DNA of 14,265 bases from Actinomycetota bacterium (lineage in GTDB: Bacteria > Actinomycetota > Actinomycetes > Nanopelagicales > Nanopelagicaceae), in NCBI GenBank assembly GCA_009927705.1, contig RFMK01000167.1, forward strand, positions 1-14,265, read 5' to 3'. Shown in pieces: positions 7,207 to 14,265 of this stretch. How positions within the stretch are numbered: the stretch's first letter is position 1; each line of letters starts with the position of its first letter. A model generated the notes under the pieces. That model was not told the DNA's origin. It saw only the letters and a list, made by a program, of their open reading frames with translations, and searched no databases. The position numbers were made by a program, and so were the translations under genes.

Positions 7207-7656
7207 CTAATTCAGCGCGGCCAAAAGCTCCTGTACTGGGCCGAAGCCTGGCAGTTCTGCGGTCGGATCAATTTCCAGCCATGGCTCCAATACGAATTTT
7301 CGCTCAAAAGCGCGCGGATGAGGCAAGGTCAACTCTTCACTTTCAAGATAGAAGCCTTCGTAATCCACGATATCTAAATCAATAGTTCGCGCAGCTTTGG
7401 GAAATGCGCGTTGGCGACCAAGTTCTGCTTCCACTTTCAATAACTCTTTCATCAACTCTTTGGGTTGTAACTCAGTATCGCCAATGAGCACGGCATTGAT
7501 GTAATTGGGTTGTTCATCCCTCACCTTGAATGGCGCAGTTTCGTAGAGTTTGGAAACTTTATTTACCTTTATAAAATCTCGAAGAGCGTCTATTGCTAGC
7601 GAAATTTGTTTTCGTGGGTCACCGAGGTTTGCACCTAACGCGATGACAACTTTCAT
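7207..7656 (-). CDS. folK: 6-hydroxymethyl-7,8-dihydropterin pyrophosphokinase (HPPK)
   Basis: FolK transfers pyrophosphate from ATP to 6-hydroxymethyl-dihydropterin, giving the substrate of FolP. The 149 residues show LGANLGD (7-13), YETAPF (38-43), the QPNYINAV pterin-side segment (49-56), RTIDLDI (90-96) with magnesium ligands D93 and D95, and LPHPR (111-115) followed by ER.FVLEP. It is a stand-alone HPPK, not fused to FolB or FolP. The ATG overlaps the folB stop by four bases (ATGA), so it is probably coupled to folB. The Shine-Dalgarno is weak. It is the last gene of the folate block. Confidence 0.96.
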   Translation of the reverse strand: MKVVIALGANLGDPRKQISLAIDALRDFIKVNKVSKLYETAPFKVRDEQPNYINAVLIGDTELQPKELMKELLKVEAELGRQRAFPKAARTIDLDIVDYEGFYLESEELTLPHPRAFERKFVLEPWLEIDPTAELPGFGPVQELLAALN

Positions 7657-8015
7657 CGCTCTCGCTTAATCGTTACTGAGACATCTCCGAATGCAACCGA
7701 AATAGGGGCACGCGGTTTATGGACCGTGGTCTTGATTTTTTCTACTGTTGGATAAGCGTTCATAATCTTTCGAGAAATGTTCTCAGCGAGTGCTTCGATC
7801 AAAGTAACTGGTGGACCGACAATCTCATTGTGTATCAAGACCGCAACATCGTTGTAGTCAATACTGTCATTCAAATCATCTGACTTCCCTGCTATTTCGA
7901 GATCTAATTTCAATTCCACATCAACGATGAATGGCTGGCCAGTCTGACGTTCTACTTCGAACAATCCGTGGTAACCCAAACCTTCGATACCAGAAATGCG
8001 CATCGTGTCGCTCAT
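7653..8015 (-). CDS. folB: Dihydroneopterin aldolase
   Basis: FolB cleaves 7,8-dihydroneopterin to 6-hydroxymethyl-dihydropterin and glycolaldehyde. The 120-residue protein is full length for the family. It carries GYHG (14-17), E22 in the FEVERQTGQ segment, Y54 in DYNDV, LIEALAEN (72-79) and the catalytic lysine K100 in HKPRAPI. These positions match the S. aureus enzyme. Start and stop both overlap neighbours by four bases (ATGA at 8012-8015 with folP and at 7653-7656 with folK). An AGGG seven bases upstream of the ATG may help initiation. Family members can also epimerise dihydroneopterin. Confidence 0.96.
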   Translation of the reverse strand: MSDTMRISGIEGLGYHGLFEVERQTGQPFIVDVELKLDLEIAGKSDDLNDSIDYNDVAVLIHNEIVGPPVTLIEALAENISRKIMNAYPTVEKIKTTVHKPRAPISVAFGDVSVTIKRER

Positions 8016-8821
8016 GCCTCAACCCTACTCTTGGCCATCGCGTTGACGGTCGCAATCGCATCACGATGCGGCTTTACTGAATGGGTACGAACTCCCCACA
8101 CATTCTGTTTGGCGACCATCGCGGTCACCGCAATCGATGCCGCTTCCCGATCATCTGGATTCGTTGCTCCGGTCAATTCACCAAGAAAACGCTTCCGCGA
8201 CGCTCCAATCAGGATGGGATAGCCCAAAAGCGCTATTCGATCGATATTTCGCAGCAACTCCCAGTTATGTTCACCAAGTTTGGAAAATCCGATACCGGGA
8301 TCGATGATGATCTGTTCAGGGTCTACTCCAGCTTCAATCGCTGAATTGATCCGTTCTTCTAACTCTTCCTTTACTTCCTTCACTACATCTTTATATGTTG
8401 CGTGCTCTTGCATCGTCTTTGAATGCGCCCGCCAATGCATGATGATGTATTGGACTTTAGGATTCTTTGCGATAATTGAGTACATTGCAGGATCAGCTAA
8501 ACCACCACTGACATCGTTCACATATGTTGCGCCGAGGGCAATCGCTTTTTCTGCGATTGACGCCCGAGTGGTATCGATAGAGATGGGTGTACCTAACTTC
8601 GCTAACTCCGTTATTACTGGAATTACACGCGCTTCTTCTTTACTTTCACTCACGCGATCTGCGCCCGGTTTTGTTGATTCACCACCAACGTCGATGATGT
8701 CGACACCTTCGGCAATCATTGCTTCAGCACGAGCGATGGCATCCTTTACTGAGAAATGTTTTCCTCCGTCAGCAAATGAATCAGGGGTTACATTCAATAT
8801 CCCCATTACTACTGTGCTCAT
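8012..8821 (-). CDS. folP: Dihydropteroate synthase
   Basis: FolP joins 6-hydroxymethyl-dihydropterin pyrophosphate with p-aminobenzoate to make dihydropteroate; it is the sulfonamide target. The 269-residue TIM barrel shows all family signatures: GILNVTPDSFADGG (7-20, loop 1), GGESTKPG (46-53, loop 2), SIDTTRA (81-87), NDVSGG (102-107), DPGIGFSK (174-181), GASRKRF (206-212) and RTHSVKPHRDA (245-255). Being in the fol block and having a complete active site argues for FolP1 and against the mycobacterial FolP2 paralogue. The ATG overlaps the folE stop by one base (TAATG) with no clear Shine-Dalgarno, so coupling to folE is likely. Confidence 0.97.
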   Translation of the reverse strand: MSTVVMGILNVTPDSFADGGKHFSVKDAIARAEAMIAEGVDIIDVGGESTKPGADRVSESKEEARVIPVITELAKLGTPISIDTTRASIAEKAIALGATYVNDVSGGLADPAMYSIIAKNPKVQYIIMHWRAHSKTMQEHATYKDVVKEVKEELEERINSAIEAGVDPEQIIIDPGIGFSKLGEHNWELLRNIDRIALLGYPILIGASRKRFLGELTGATNPDDREAASIAVTAMVAKQNVWGVRTHSVKPHRDAIATVNAMAKSRVEA

Positions 8822-9390
8822 TAGCGCGTGATAAGAGACATCGCTTCGGCGCGGGTTGCTGGATCGCGAAGCATTCCACGAACTGCGCTAGTGACAGTGC
8901 GCGCTTCAGATTTGCGGACTCCACGCATAGACATACAAAGGTGTTCGCAATCGATAATCACAATCACGCCACCAGGCTGCAGAATCTCCACCATCGCATC
9001 AGCGATTTGAGTCGTAAGACGTTCTTGTACTTGTGGGCGACGTGCATAGAGATCAACAAGTCGCGCTATCTTCGAAAGTCCCGTTACTTTCCCCGAAGCT
9101 CCTGGGATGTAGCCGATATGTGCCACCCCATGAAAAGGCGTTAAATGATGCTCACAATGCGAATAAACCTCGATATCTTTGACGATTACTAGCTCTTCAT
9201 GTCCGATATCGAATGTTGTGGTCAAGACATCTTTTGGTTCTTGGTACAAGCCTTGGAAGTTTTCCTGAAGGGCTCTAGCAACGCGCTTAGGAGTATCGCG
9301 TAATCCTTCTCGAGTTGGATCTTCGCCAATCGCGAGGAGAAGTTCAGTGATCGCTCGTTCTGCTCGCTCGTGGTCGAAGTTTTTACTCAT
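8821..9390 (-). CDS. folE: GTP cyclohydrolase I (type IA)
   Basis: FolE converts GTP to 7,8-dihydroneopterin triphosphate, the first step of folate synthesis. From the ATG at 9390 the protein has 189 residues. It shows IGEDPTREGLRDTPKRVA (21-38), the zinc-binding segment SHCEHHLTPFHG (77-88; ligands C79 and H82), GLSKIARLVDLYARRPQVQE (104-123) and EHLCMSMRG (149-157; ligand C152). All zinc ligands are present, so it is the zinc-dependent IA form. The frame is open to 9441, but the 17 extra residues are basic, lie entirely within ftsH and are unlike the family. The chosen ATG overlaps ftsH by eight bases. An AAGAAGG lies about 12 bases upstream, further than ideal. Confidence 0.95.
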   Translation of the reverse strand: MSKNFDHERAERAITELLLAIGEDPTREGLRDTPKRVARALQENFQGLYQEPKDVLTTTFDIGHEELVIVKDIEVYSHCEHHLTPFHGVAHIGYIPGASGKVTGLSKIARLVDLYARRPQVQERLTTQIADAMVEILQPGGVIVIIDCEHLCMSMRGVRKSEARTVTSAVRGMLRDPATRAEAMSLITR

Positions 9391-11428
9391 CTTTTGCTGC
9401 AGCCTTCTTCTTTCGCTTCGGCCTCTCTTCAACCACGCCATTGAGATGATTATTGCGAGGCTTGAGCGCTACAGGTGGAATTCGCGAAGGCTGGCGATCT
9501 GATGAGCCAGTCCAAGCTGGACGCTTCGGACGAGATGCAACATTTTTGAAGATAACTTCGATTTCTTCCTTATGTAACGTCTCTTTTTCTAGCAGCTCTT
9601 CAACGAGAGCATCCAGGATTGAACGATTCTCAATCAAGATTTCATACGCTTCTTGATGTGCGCCTTCAATCATCGCCTTGATCTCTTGATCAATTGCAGA
9701 TGCAATATCTTCGGAGTAATCACGTTGGTGACCATAATCGCGACCAAGGAACGGAGCAGCATCGCTTGTTCCAAGTTTGATGGCGCCCAATTTTTCCGTC
9801 ATTCCATATTGAGTGACCATTGCACGTGCCAACGCTGTCGCCTTTTCGATGTCGTTCGATGCGCCGGTAGTTGGATCATGGAAGACAAGTTCTTCCGCAG
9901 CGCGACCACCCATGGTGTATGCAAGTTGGTCGAGCATCTGATTACGCGTTGTTGAATACTTATCTTCGTCAGGCAAAACCATGGTGTAACCGAGCGCGTG
10001 GCCACGAGGCATGATCGTAATTTTGTGAACCGGGTCGGTATGAGGAAGCGCGTGCGCCACAAGTGCATGGCCGCCTTCGTGATACGCAGTCACGCGGCGC
10101 TCTTCTTCGCTCATAAGCCTTGATTTACGCTGTGGTCCAGCCATCACGCGATCAATCGCTTCATCTACATCATCGCGGGATACGACCTTGCGGTTCTGTC
10201 GCGCTGTAAGTAGGGCAGCTTCGTTAAGGACATTCGCAAGATCGGCGCCAGTAAAACCGGGTGTACGTCGAGCGATTCCAAGTAGATCGAGATCTTTTTC
10301 CAGCGGCTTGTTCTTTGCGTGGACTTTGAGAATCGCTTCACGACCTTTTACATCGGGGCGATCAATTCCAATCTGACGATCAAAACGTCCTGGACGAAGA
10401 AGTGCCGGGTCAAGAATGTCAGGTCGGTTTGTTGCCGCAATCAAAATCACTTGATCGTGCGGTTCAAATCCATCCATCTCAACAAGAAGTTGATTGAGGG
10501 TCTGTTCGCGTTCATCATGTCCGCCACCCATTCCAGCGCCGCGATGGCGACCGACGGCGTCAATTTCATCAACGAAGATGATTGATGGCGAGTTGGCTTT
10601 TGCTTGATTGAAAAGATCACGCACACGCGCCGCACCAACACCAACAAACATTTCAACAAAGTCAGAACCTGAAATGGAATAGAAAGGAACTTTTGCTTCG
10701 CCAGCAACTGCGCGAGCAAGGAGAGTCTTTCCGGTTCCTGGTGGGCCAAAAAGCAGAACGCCTTTTGGAATCTTGGCCCCAATTTCTTGGTACTTCTTGG
10801 GATCGGCTAGAAAATCTTTAATCTCTCGGAACTCTTCAATAGCTTCATCCGCACCAGCGACATCAGCAAAAGTAACTTGTGGGACATCATTGTTATGCAA
10901 TTTTGCGCGTGAGCGACCAAAAGAAAATATTCGTGAGCCGCCTTGTGATTGACCCATGAAAAAGAGGAGAAGAAAAGCCAACAAAATAATGGGGCCGAGA
11001 GTAAAGAGAATTGAGATGAAGATATTTGTCTTCGGGACCGTTACATCCCACTCTTTCGGAGGCTGATTTGCAGTAAGTAAATCAACCAAAATCGGCTCTT
11101 GGCCAGTTACATACGATGCTTCTACCTTGGTCGATCCATTGATCGCCTGCCCTGGTTTAAGAACAAGTTGGATGACCTGCTCGCGATCGACGATGTTGGC
11201 CGATTCAATTTCACCACGTGTAATCGCAGCCATCGCTTGAGAGGTATCAATCTTGGCGAACTGATTACTTCCCGAGGAAATCTGGCCGAAGATTGTGACA
11301 CCAATAATTGCAACGAAGATCCAGAAGAGCGGACGACGCGTCAAACGTGGGCGTGGTGGCGTTTTGCCAGATTGATTCCCGCCTCGCGATTGCGGAAGTT
11401 TGGGAAGTTTAATTTTTTTCTCGGCCAT
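9383..11428 (-). CDS. ftsH: ATP-dependent zinc metalloprotease FtsH
   Basis: FtsH is a membrane-anchored hexameric AAA+ protease that degrades misassembled membrane proteins and some soluble ones. The 681 residues have a basic cytoplasmic N-tail, transmembrane helix 1 (about 34-50), an external domain (about 51-133) and helix 2 (about 135-158). The AAA+ domain has Walker A GPPGTGKT (228-235), Walker B IIFVDEID (283-290) and the second region of homology TNRPDILDPALLRPGRFD (333-350). The peptidase domain has the zinc site HEGGH (450-454), with the third ligand D526 in TGASND. The C-terminal tail is rich in lysine and proline and ends in KKKAAAKDE. The start is two bases after the hpt stop, with only a weak Shine-Dalgarno. 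Confidence 0.97.
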   Translation of the reverse strand: MAEKKIKLPKLPQSRGGNQSGKTPPRPRLTRRPLFWIFVAIIGVTIFGQISSGSNQFAKIDTSQAMAAITRGEIESANIVDREQVIQLVLKPGQAINGSTKVEASYVTGQEPILVDLLTANQPPKEWDVTVPKTNIFISILFTLGPIILLAFLLLFFMGQSQGGSRIFSFGRSRAKLHNNDVPQVTFADVAGADEAIEEFREIKDFLADPKKYQEIGAKIPKGVLLFGPPGTGKTLLARAVAGEAKVPFYSISGSDFVEMFVGVGAARVRDLFNQAKANSPSIIFVDEIDAVGRHRGAGMGGGHDEREQTLNQLLVEMDGFEPHDQVILIAATNRPDILDPALLRPGRFDRQIGIDRPDVKGREAILKVHAKNKPLEKDLDLLGIARRTPGFTGADLANVLNEAALLTARQNRKVVSRDDVDEAIDRVMAGPQRKSRLMSEEERRVTAYHEGGHALVAHALPHTDPVHKITIMPRGHALGYTMVLPDEDKYSTTRNQMLDQLAYTMGGRAAEELVFHDPTTGASNDIEKATALARAMVTQYGMTEKLGAIKLGTSDAAPFLGRDYGHQRDYSEDIASAIDQEIKAMIEGAHQEAYEILIENRSILDALVEELLEKETLHKEEIEVIFKNVASRPKRPAWTGSSDRQPSRIPPVALKPRNNHLNGVVEERPKRKKKAAAKDE

Positions 11429-11430
11429 AT

Positions 11431-11982
11431 TTACTCGTACATGTGCTTTGCAAGCACACCGATAAAGGGGAGGTTGCGATACTTTTCATTAAAATCGAGT
11501 CCATACCCAATAACAAAATCTTTTGGAATGTCAAAGCCGACATACTTCACTTTTACATCAACGGTTGCTGATTCAGGCTTGCGAAGTACGGTCATGATCT
11601 CAACTGACTTTGCGCCACGTGACTTCAAGTTTGTGCTGAGCCAATCAAGAGTTAAACCTGTGTCAACAATATCTTCAATGATCAAGACGTTACGGCCAGT
11701 GATGTCTTTATCTAAATCTTTGAGAATTCTGACCACACCAGAAGATTTTGTTCCTGAGCCGTAAGAAGAAACGGCCATCCAATCCATATCAAGGTGGCGA
11801 TTAATGTGGCGCGATAAGTCAGCCATCACCATCACCGCGCCTTTGAGTACGCCGACGAGAATGAGATCTTGATCTTTGTAGTCAGCTTCGATTTGTAGCG
11901 CGATTTCTTTCAGGCGCTTTTGAAGTTGCTCTTCAGTAACGATGACTCGTTCTATTTCGTTCTGAACCGATGCGAGATCCAC
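11431..11982 (-). CDS. hpt: Hypoxanthine phosphoribosyltransferase
   Basis: Hpt salvages hypoxanthine (and usually guanine) with PRPP to form IMP or GMP. With the GTG start at 11982 it has 183 residues, normal for the family. It shows VGVLKGA (43-49), the flexible loop SSYGSGTKSSG (72-82), the PRPP-binding motif IEDIVDTG (102-109) and the purine-side KDFVIGYGLDF (154-164). The frame is open to 12090, but an ATG there would lie inside tilS and add 36 unrelated residues. The GTG has AAAGGG five bases upstream and leaves a 29-base gap after tilS. The tilS-hpt-ftsH order is conserved across Gram-positive bacteria. Confidence 0.94.
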   Translation of the reverse strand: MDLASVQNEIERVIVTEEQLQKRLKEIALQIEADYKDQDLILVGVLKGAVMVMADLSRHINRHLDMDWMAVSSYGSGTKSSGVVRILKDLDKDITGRNVLIIEDIVDTGLTLDWLSTNLKSRGAKSVEIMTVLRKPESATVDVKVKYVGFDIPKDFVIGYGLDFNEKYRNLPFIGVLAKHMYE

Positions 11983-11987
11983 ACTTT

Positions 11988-11993
11988 CCCTTT
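11988..11993 (-). promoter_or_regulatory. Ribosome-binding site of hpt
   Basis: AAAGGG on the minus strand lies five bases before the GTG at 11982, in the short gap after the tilS stop. It supports the short 183-residue form over the ATG at 12090. Confidence 0.6.
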
Positions 11994-12011
11994 CAGGTGA
12001 GTTATTGGCTT

Positions 12012-12971
12012 TTAAGAGAGCGAAAGTCTGCCCGAAATCCGCTCCACGGTCACACCGCCAGGAAGCGATACCGGCCCCTGTCCCTTCCACGCTGTGACCA
12101 GAGACTCAACCGGCTCAATATGGTCAGCGGAAAGTGAGCCCGATGGGGCGCCAGCGAGATAGATGGCTTTGCGGATAACGCGGGTCCGGATAGCGCGAGG
12201 CAATCCCTCGAGCGTCGCGATATCCAACGAGTTCGGCTCCAGATCTTCAAAGACATCATCGGCCCATTGGTCGAGCGCATCAGCATCATCGCGCAAAAGT
12301 TTGGCGGAACGAACAAGAGCATCGGCGATGCCGGGACCAATCTCTTTCTCCATCATCGGCAGAACATTTTCGCGGACACGGACGCGAGTGAACTCCATCG
12401 ATTGATTATGTGGATCGCGCCAGAACTTCATTCCGGCTTCTTCACATGCTGCTTCAGTTTGATCGCGAGTAATAGAAAGTAGTGGGCGGCGATAATTATC
12501 AATCCGTTGTGCCATTCCAGATAAGGACCGGGTACCAGAACCCCGCGCTAATCCAAGAAGAACTGTTTCGGCTTGATCATCTTTGGTGTGACCCATGAAG
12601 ATTGCAACTGCGCTATGTTGACGAGCAACATCATTGAGCGCGATATATCGTGCGCGACGTGCTGATGCTTCAATTCCGTCGGTAATCTCGACACTAATCT
12701 TTCGGATTTCAATATTTTCGTAACCAATCTTGATCAATTCTTTTTTTGCTTGATGTGCAACATCGGCAGAATTTTTCTGGAGTGAATGATCGATGATGAG
12801 CGCTACTACTTTGATTGCTTTTGCTTCACATTCGGGAAGTAGAGCTGCGGCCAACGCTGATGAGTCAGCTCCGCCAGAAGCAGCAACAATGACGGTATCG
12901 CCAGCGCTGAGGTCTTCGAGTTCGCGTCGAACCGCAAGGCGAATCTGATACAGCGGAGTTGGTTCGGCCAT
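12012..12971 (-). CDS. tilS: tRNA(Ile)-lysidine synthetase
   Basis: TilS attaches lysine to C34 of the CAU-anticodon tRNA-Ile, so that it reads AUA and is charged with isoleucine. The 319 residues hold an N-type PP-loop ATPase domain: SGGADSSA (32-39), DHSL (61-64), RRARY (105-109), GHTKDDQAET (127-136), RGSG (143-146) and RRPLL (161-165), then DPHN (186-189). A helical region and a short C-terminal part complete it. Like other actinobacterial forms it lacks most of the long C-terminal domain of E. coli TilS (about 430 residues). The ATG follows the hydrolase stop by 19 bases, with a poor Shine-Dalgarno. Confidence 0.95.
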   Translation of the reverse strand: MAEPTPLYQIRLAVRRELEDLSAGDTVIVAASGGADSSALAAALLPECEAKAIKVVALIIDHSLQKNSADVAHQAKKELIKIGYENIEIRKISVEITDGIEASARRARYIALNDVARQHSAVAIFMGHTKDDQAETVLLGLARGSGTRSLSGMAQRIDNYRRPLLSITRDQTEAACEEAGMKFWRDPHNQSMEFTRVRVRENVLPMMEKEIGPGIADALVRSAKLLRDDADALDQWADDVFEDLEPNSLDIATLEGLPRAIRTRVIRKAIYLAGAPSGSLSADHIEPVESLVTAWKGQGPVSLPGGVTVERISGRLSLS

Positions 12972-12990
12972 GAGCCAAGCCTAGGCAGTC

Positions 12991-14199
12991 TTAGACCCGA
13001 CCTCCATACGGCATCAATCCTTTGATGCTGTAAATATTCGAGAAGAGCAATCCTTTACCTTTCGAATTCGCTTCCCACATCATTCCGTTTCCTGCGTAAA
13101 TAGAGATGTGATGGATGGAGTTCACAGTTCCCTTATAGGAATAGAAGAGCAAATCGCCAGGTTCAAGTTGGCTTATTGGCACATGCTTTGTAAAGCTGAA
13201 ATAGAGCGAAGAGTTGAGGCGATCCCAGTTCGGCCAACCTAATCCCGCTGAACGATAAGCGGCATAAACCAGACCAGAACAATCGAATGTACTGGGTCCT
13301 TCACTTCCCCACACATAAGGCTTGCGCGCCAATACTTGTTTCTTCGCAAACTCCACAGCTTTAGCGCGCATTTCGGGAGTTGAGCGCGATGTTGATCGGC
13401 CTTTGAATCCAATATCGGGCCAGATCTTTGTGTAAATAGCAGTGTTGTCAGCAATATTCGCATTTGCTTCTTCAAGGAGCGCAAGTTGGCGTTGTTGCTC
13501 GAGAGTTACTCGAGTCTTTCGAGCCGCTAACAATTCTTTCAAAATCTGATCTTGGATCTTTTGTAGTTTATCTACTTCTTTCTGTTGTGCACTGCGCGCA
13601 GCATCCGCTTCAATCTTTGTGGCTTCTACTTTTTTCGTTGCAACTTCTTGCGCTAACTTCGCAGCGTCGGCAGCTTTCTTTGCTTCCTTTGCAACTTGTT
13701 CAGCAGCTTTGAAACGGAAGAGGGCAGTTGTGTTCTGTTCGCCAAGGTTATTCAAAGTAGATAAGCGATCCATCAAATCTTGTGGTCCATCGGAATGAAG
13801 AAGTGCATCCAAATCTGTGAAGCCGCCGCCCATGATGTATGCATTTGCGGCAAGTCGACCAATTGCATCGTGTGCTGCTTTCACTTCCGAAACCGCAGCG
13901 TTATAGGCGGCTGCAGCAGCCTGCGCTTCTTTGACTGCGACAGCTAATTCTCTTTTTGCAGCTTCATATTTCTGGCGCGCTTTAGTGGCGACTGCAGTAA
14001 GTTGGCGGAGAGTGAGGTTTGCTTTATTTAGTCGGGCAGCGGCAGCATCCGCAGCTTTCTTCTTCTCGGCTTCTGCTTTCTTCGCAGCTTCAATCTGGGC
14101 AATCGTTGGTTTTGGTGGATTAGCGAGCGCAGGCGTCAGCGACAGTACTAATAGAGAGGAGAGGCTGAGCGCGATGATGCGTACTCGACTAGATCTCAA
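12991..14199 (-). CDS. Secreted NlpC/P60 peptidoglycan hydrolase with N-terminal coiled coil (RipA-like)
   Basis: The 402-residue protein begins with a signal peptide (basic MRSSRVR, hydrophobic core about 8-22, likely cleavage after ALA at 26). Long Ala/Lys/Glu-rich coiled-coil segments follow (about 33-118 and 160-247), then a linker and a C-terminal NlpC/P60 domain (about 280-402). The catalytic triad is visible: C307 in FDCSGLVYAAY, H364 in IHHISIYAGNG and E376 in MWEA, with the 12-residue His-Glu spacing I recall for mycobacterial RipA (H432/E444). The enzyme would cut peptide stems of peptidoglycan, perhaps at cell separation. Start choice: TTG at 14199 with AGGGAG seven bases upstream; an in-frame stop lies further upstream and no ATG fits. 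The coiled coil may keep the domain inactive until it is processed. The exact bond cleaved is unknown. Confidence 0.9.
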   Translation of the reverse strand: MRSSRVRIIALSLSSLLVLSLTPALANPPKPTIAQIEAAKKAEAEKKKAADAAAARLNKANLTLRQLTAVATKARQKYEAAKRELAVAVKEAQAAAAAYNAAVSEVKAAHDAIGRLAANAYIMGGGFTDLDALLHSDGPQDLMDRLSTLNNLGEQNTTALFRFKAAEQVAKEAKKAADAAKLAQEVATKKVEATKIEADAARSAQQKEVDKLQKIQDQILKELLAARKTRVTLEQQRQLALLEEANANIADNTAIYTKIWPDIGFKGRSTSRSTPEMRAKAVEFAKKQVLARKPYVWGSEGPSTFDCSGLVYAAYRSAGLGWPNWDRLNSSLYFSFTKHVPISQLEPGDLLFYSYKGTVNSIHHISIYAGNGMMWEANSKGKGLLFSNIYSIKGLMPYGGRV

Positions 14200-14265
14200 T
14201 TCGTGGCTCCCTGGGGAATGTGGGGGTCAGTTACTAATGAAAAGGATAAATGGATGCGTCGCAAA
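14200..14265. other. Upstream region of the NlpC/P60 gene, possibly divergent
   Basis: These 66 bases hold the hydrolase ribosome-binding site and presumably its promoter. No clear -35/-10 pair can be picked; TATCCT on the minus strand is -10-like but has no partner inside the window. On the plus strand AAAGGA (14241-14246) is followed after seven bases by ATG (14254-14256) and the codons for Arg, Arg and Lys, which could be the first codons of a divergent gene running off the edge. Only four codons are visible. Confidence 0.25.
14207..14212 (-). promoter_or_regulatory. Ribosome-binding site of the NlpC/P60 gene
   Basis: AGGGAG on the minus strand lies seven bases before the TTG at 14199. 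It supports this uncommon start codon, because the frame has no ATG between the upstream stop and the signal peptide. Confidence 0.65.

Noticed and set aside
8280..8831. Plus-strand open frame of 183 codons
   Set aside because: It is the antisense shadow of folP. All folP motifs are intact on the other strand, and the plus-strand translation has no domain pattern.
9391..9441. 17-residue N-terminal extension of FolE
   Set aside because: It lies inside the lysine-rich end of ftsH; the shorter form matches the expected GTP cyclohydrolase N-terminus.
11099..11764. Plus-strand open frame of 221 codons
   Set aside because: It lies opposite the ftsH/hpt junction, is antisense to two conserved genes, has no recognisable family features and crosses two real genes.
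11983..12090. 36-residue N-terminal extension of Hpt
   Set aside because: It overlaps the end of tilS and is not typical of the family. The GTG at 11982 has a ribosome site and gives the normal length.
12979..12986. GCCTAGGC palindrome between the hydrolase gene and tilS
   Set aside because: It is eight bases with no loop and no neighbouring signal; short palindromes of this size are expected by chance.
1..14265. Search for a novel defence, mobile or RNA-based system
   Set aside because: Every gene belongs to a well-known housekeeping family in a conserved order. There are no long repeats, arrays, integrases, toxin pairs or unexplained long non-coding segments.

Overview
This window is an unbroken, one-directional stretch of actinobacterial core genome. 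All 15 recognisable genes lie on the minus strand, so transcription runs from high to low coordinates. In that order they are: an NlpC/P60 cell-wall hydrolase, tilS, hpt, ftsH, folE, folP, folB, folK, panC, nadB, nadC, coaX, lysS, an ArgA-type N-acetyltransferase, and clpC, whose 3' two-thirds or so is cut off by the left edge. I see no tRNA, rRNA, CRISPR array, insertion sequence, integrase or prophage gene, and no pseudogene.

The proteins point to Actinobacteria. The acetyltransferase matches the short mycobacterial N-acetylglutamate synthase type (Rv2747). ClpC is almost identical to mycobacterial ClpC1 over the visible part. The order tilS-hpt...ftsH-folE-folP-folB-folK...panC...coaX...lysS...clpC is that of the Mycobacterium Rv3625c-Rv3596c region with many genes removed. 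Base composition is moderate (by eye near one half G+C, not the 65-72% usual in soil actinobacteria), and intergenic space is almost absent. Together this suggests a genome-streamlined actinobacterium, for example a freshwater acI/Nanopelagicales lineage; that placement is inference.

Layout: positions 14200-14265 hold the leader of the hydrolase gene and perhaps the start of a divergent gene. Positions 11431-14199 hold the hydrolase, the tRNA-Ile2 lysidine synthetase and the purine salvage enzyme. Positions 9383-11428 encode the membrane protease FtsH. Positions 7207-9390 hold four folate-pathway genes joined by overlapping stop/start codons. Positions 3104-7155 hold pantothenate synthetase, two NAD-pathway enzymes and the type III pantothenate kinase, again overlapping. 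Positions 1106-3091 hold lysS and the acetyltransferase, with no base between them. A 158-base gap, the longest here, precedes clpC.

The genes fall into three working groups: cofactor synthesis (folate, B5/CoA, NAD), translation and salvage (LysS, TilS, Hpt) and proteostasis or envelope maintenance (FtsH, ClpC, NlpC/P60). Several partner enzymes are missing locally (NadA, PanB, PanD), so they must be encoded elsewhere or their products imported. The most distinctive non-coding signals are a hairpin in the panC leader that would cover its ribosome-binding site, and overlapping inverted repeats at the 3' end of the acetyltransferase gene, upstream of clpC. I found no evidence of a novel defence, mobile or biosynthetic system.
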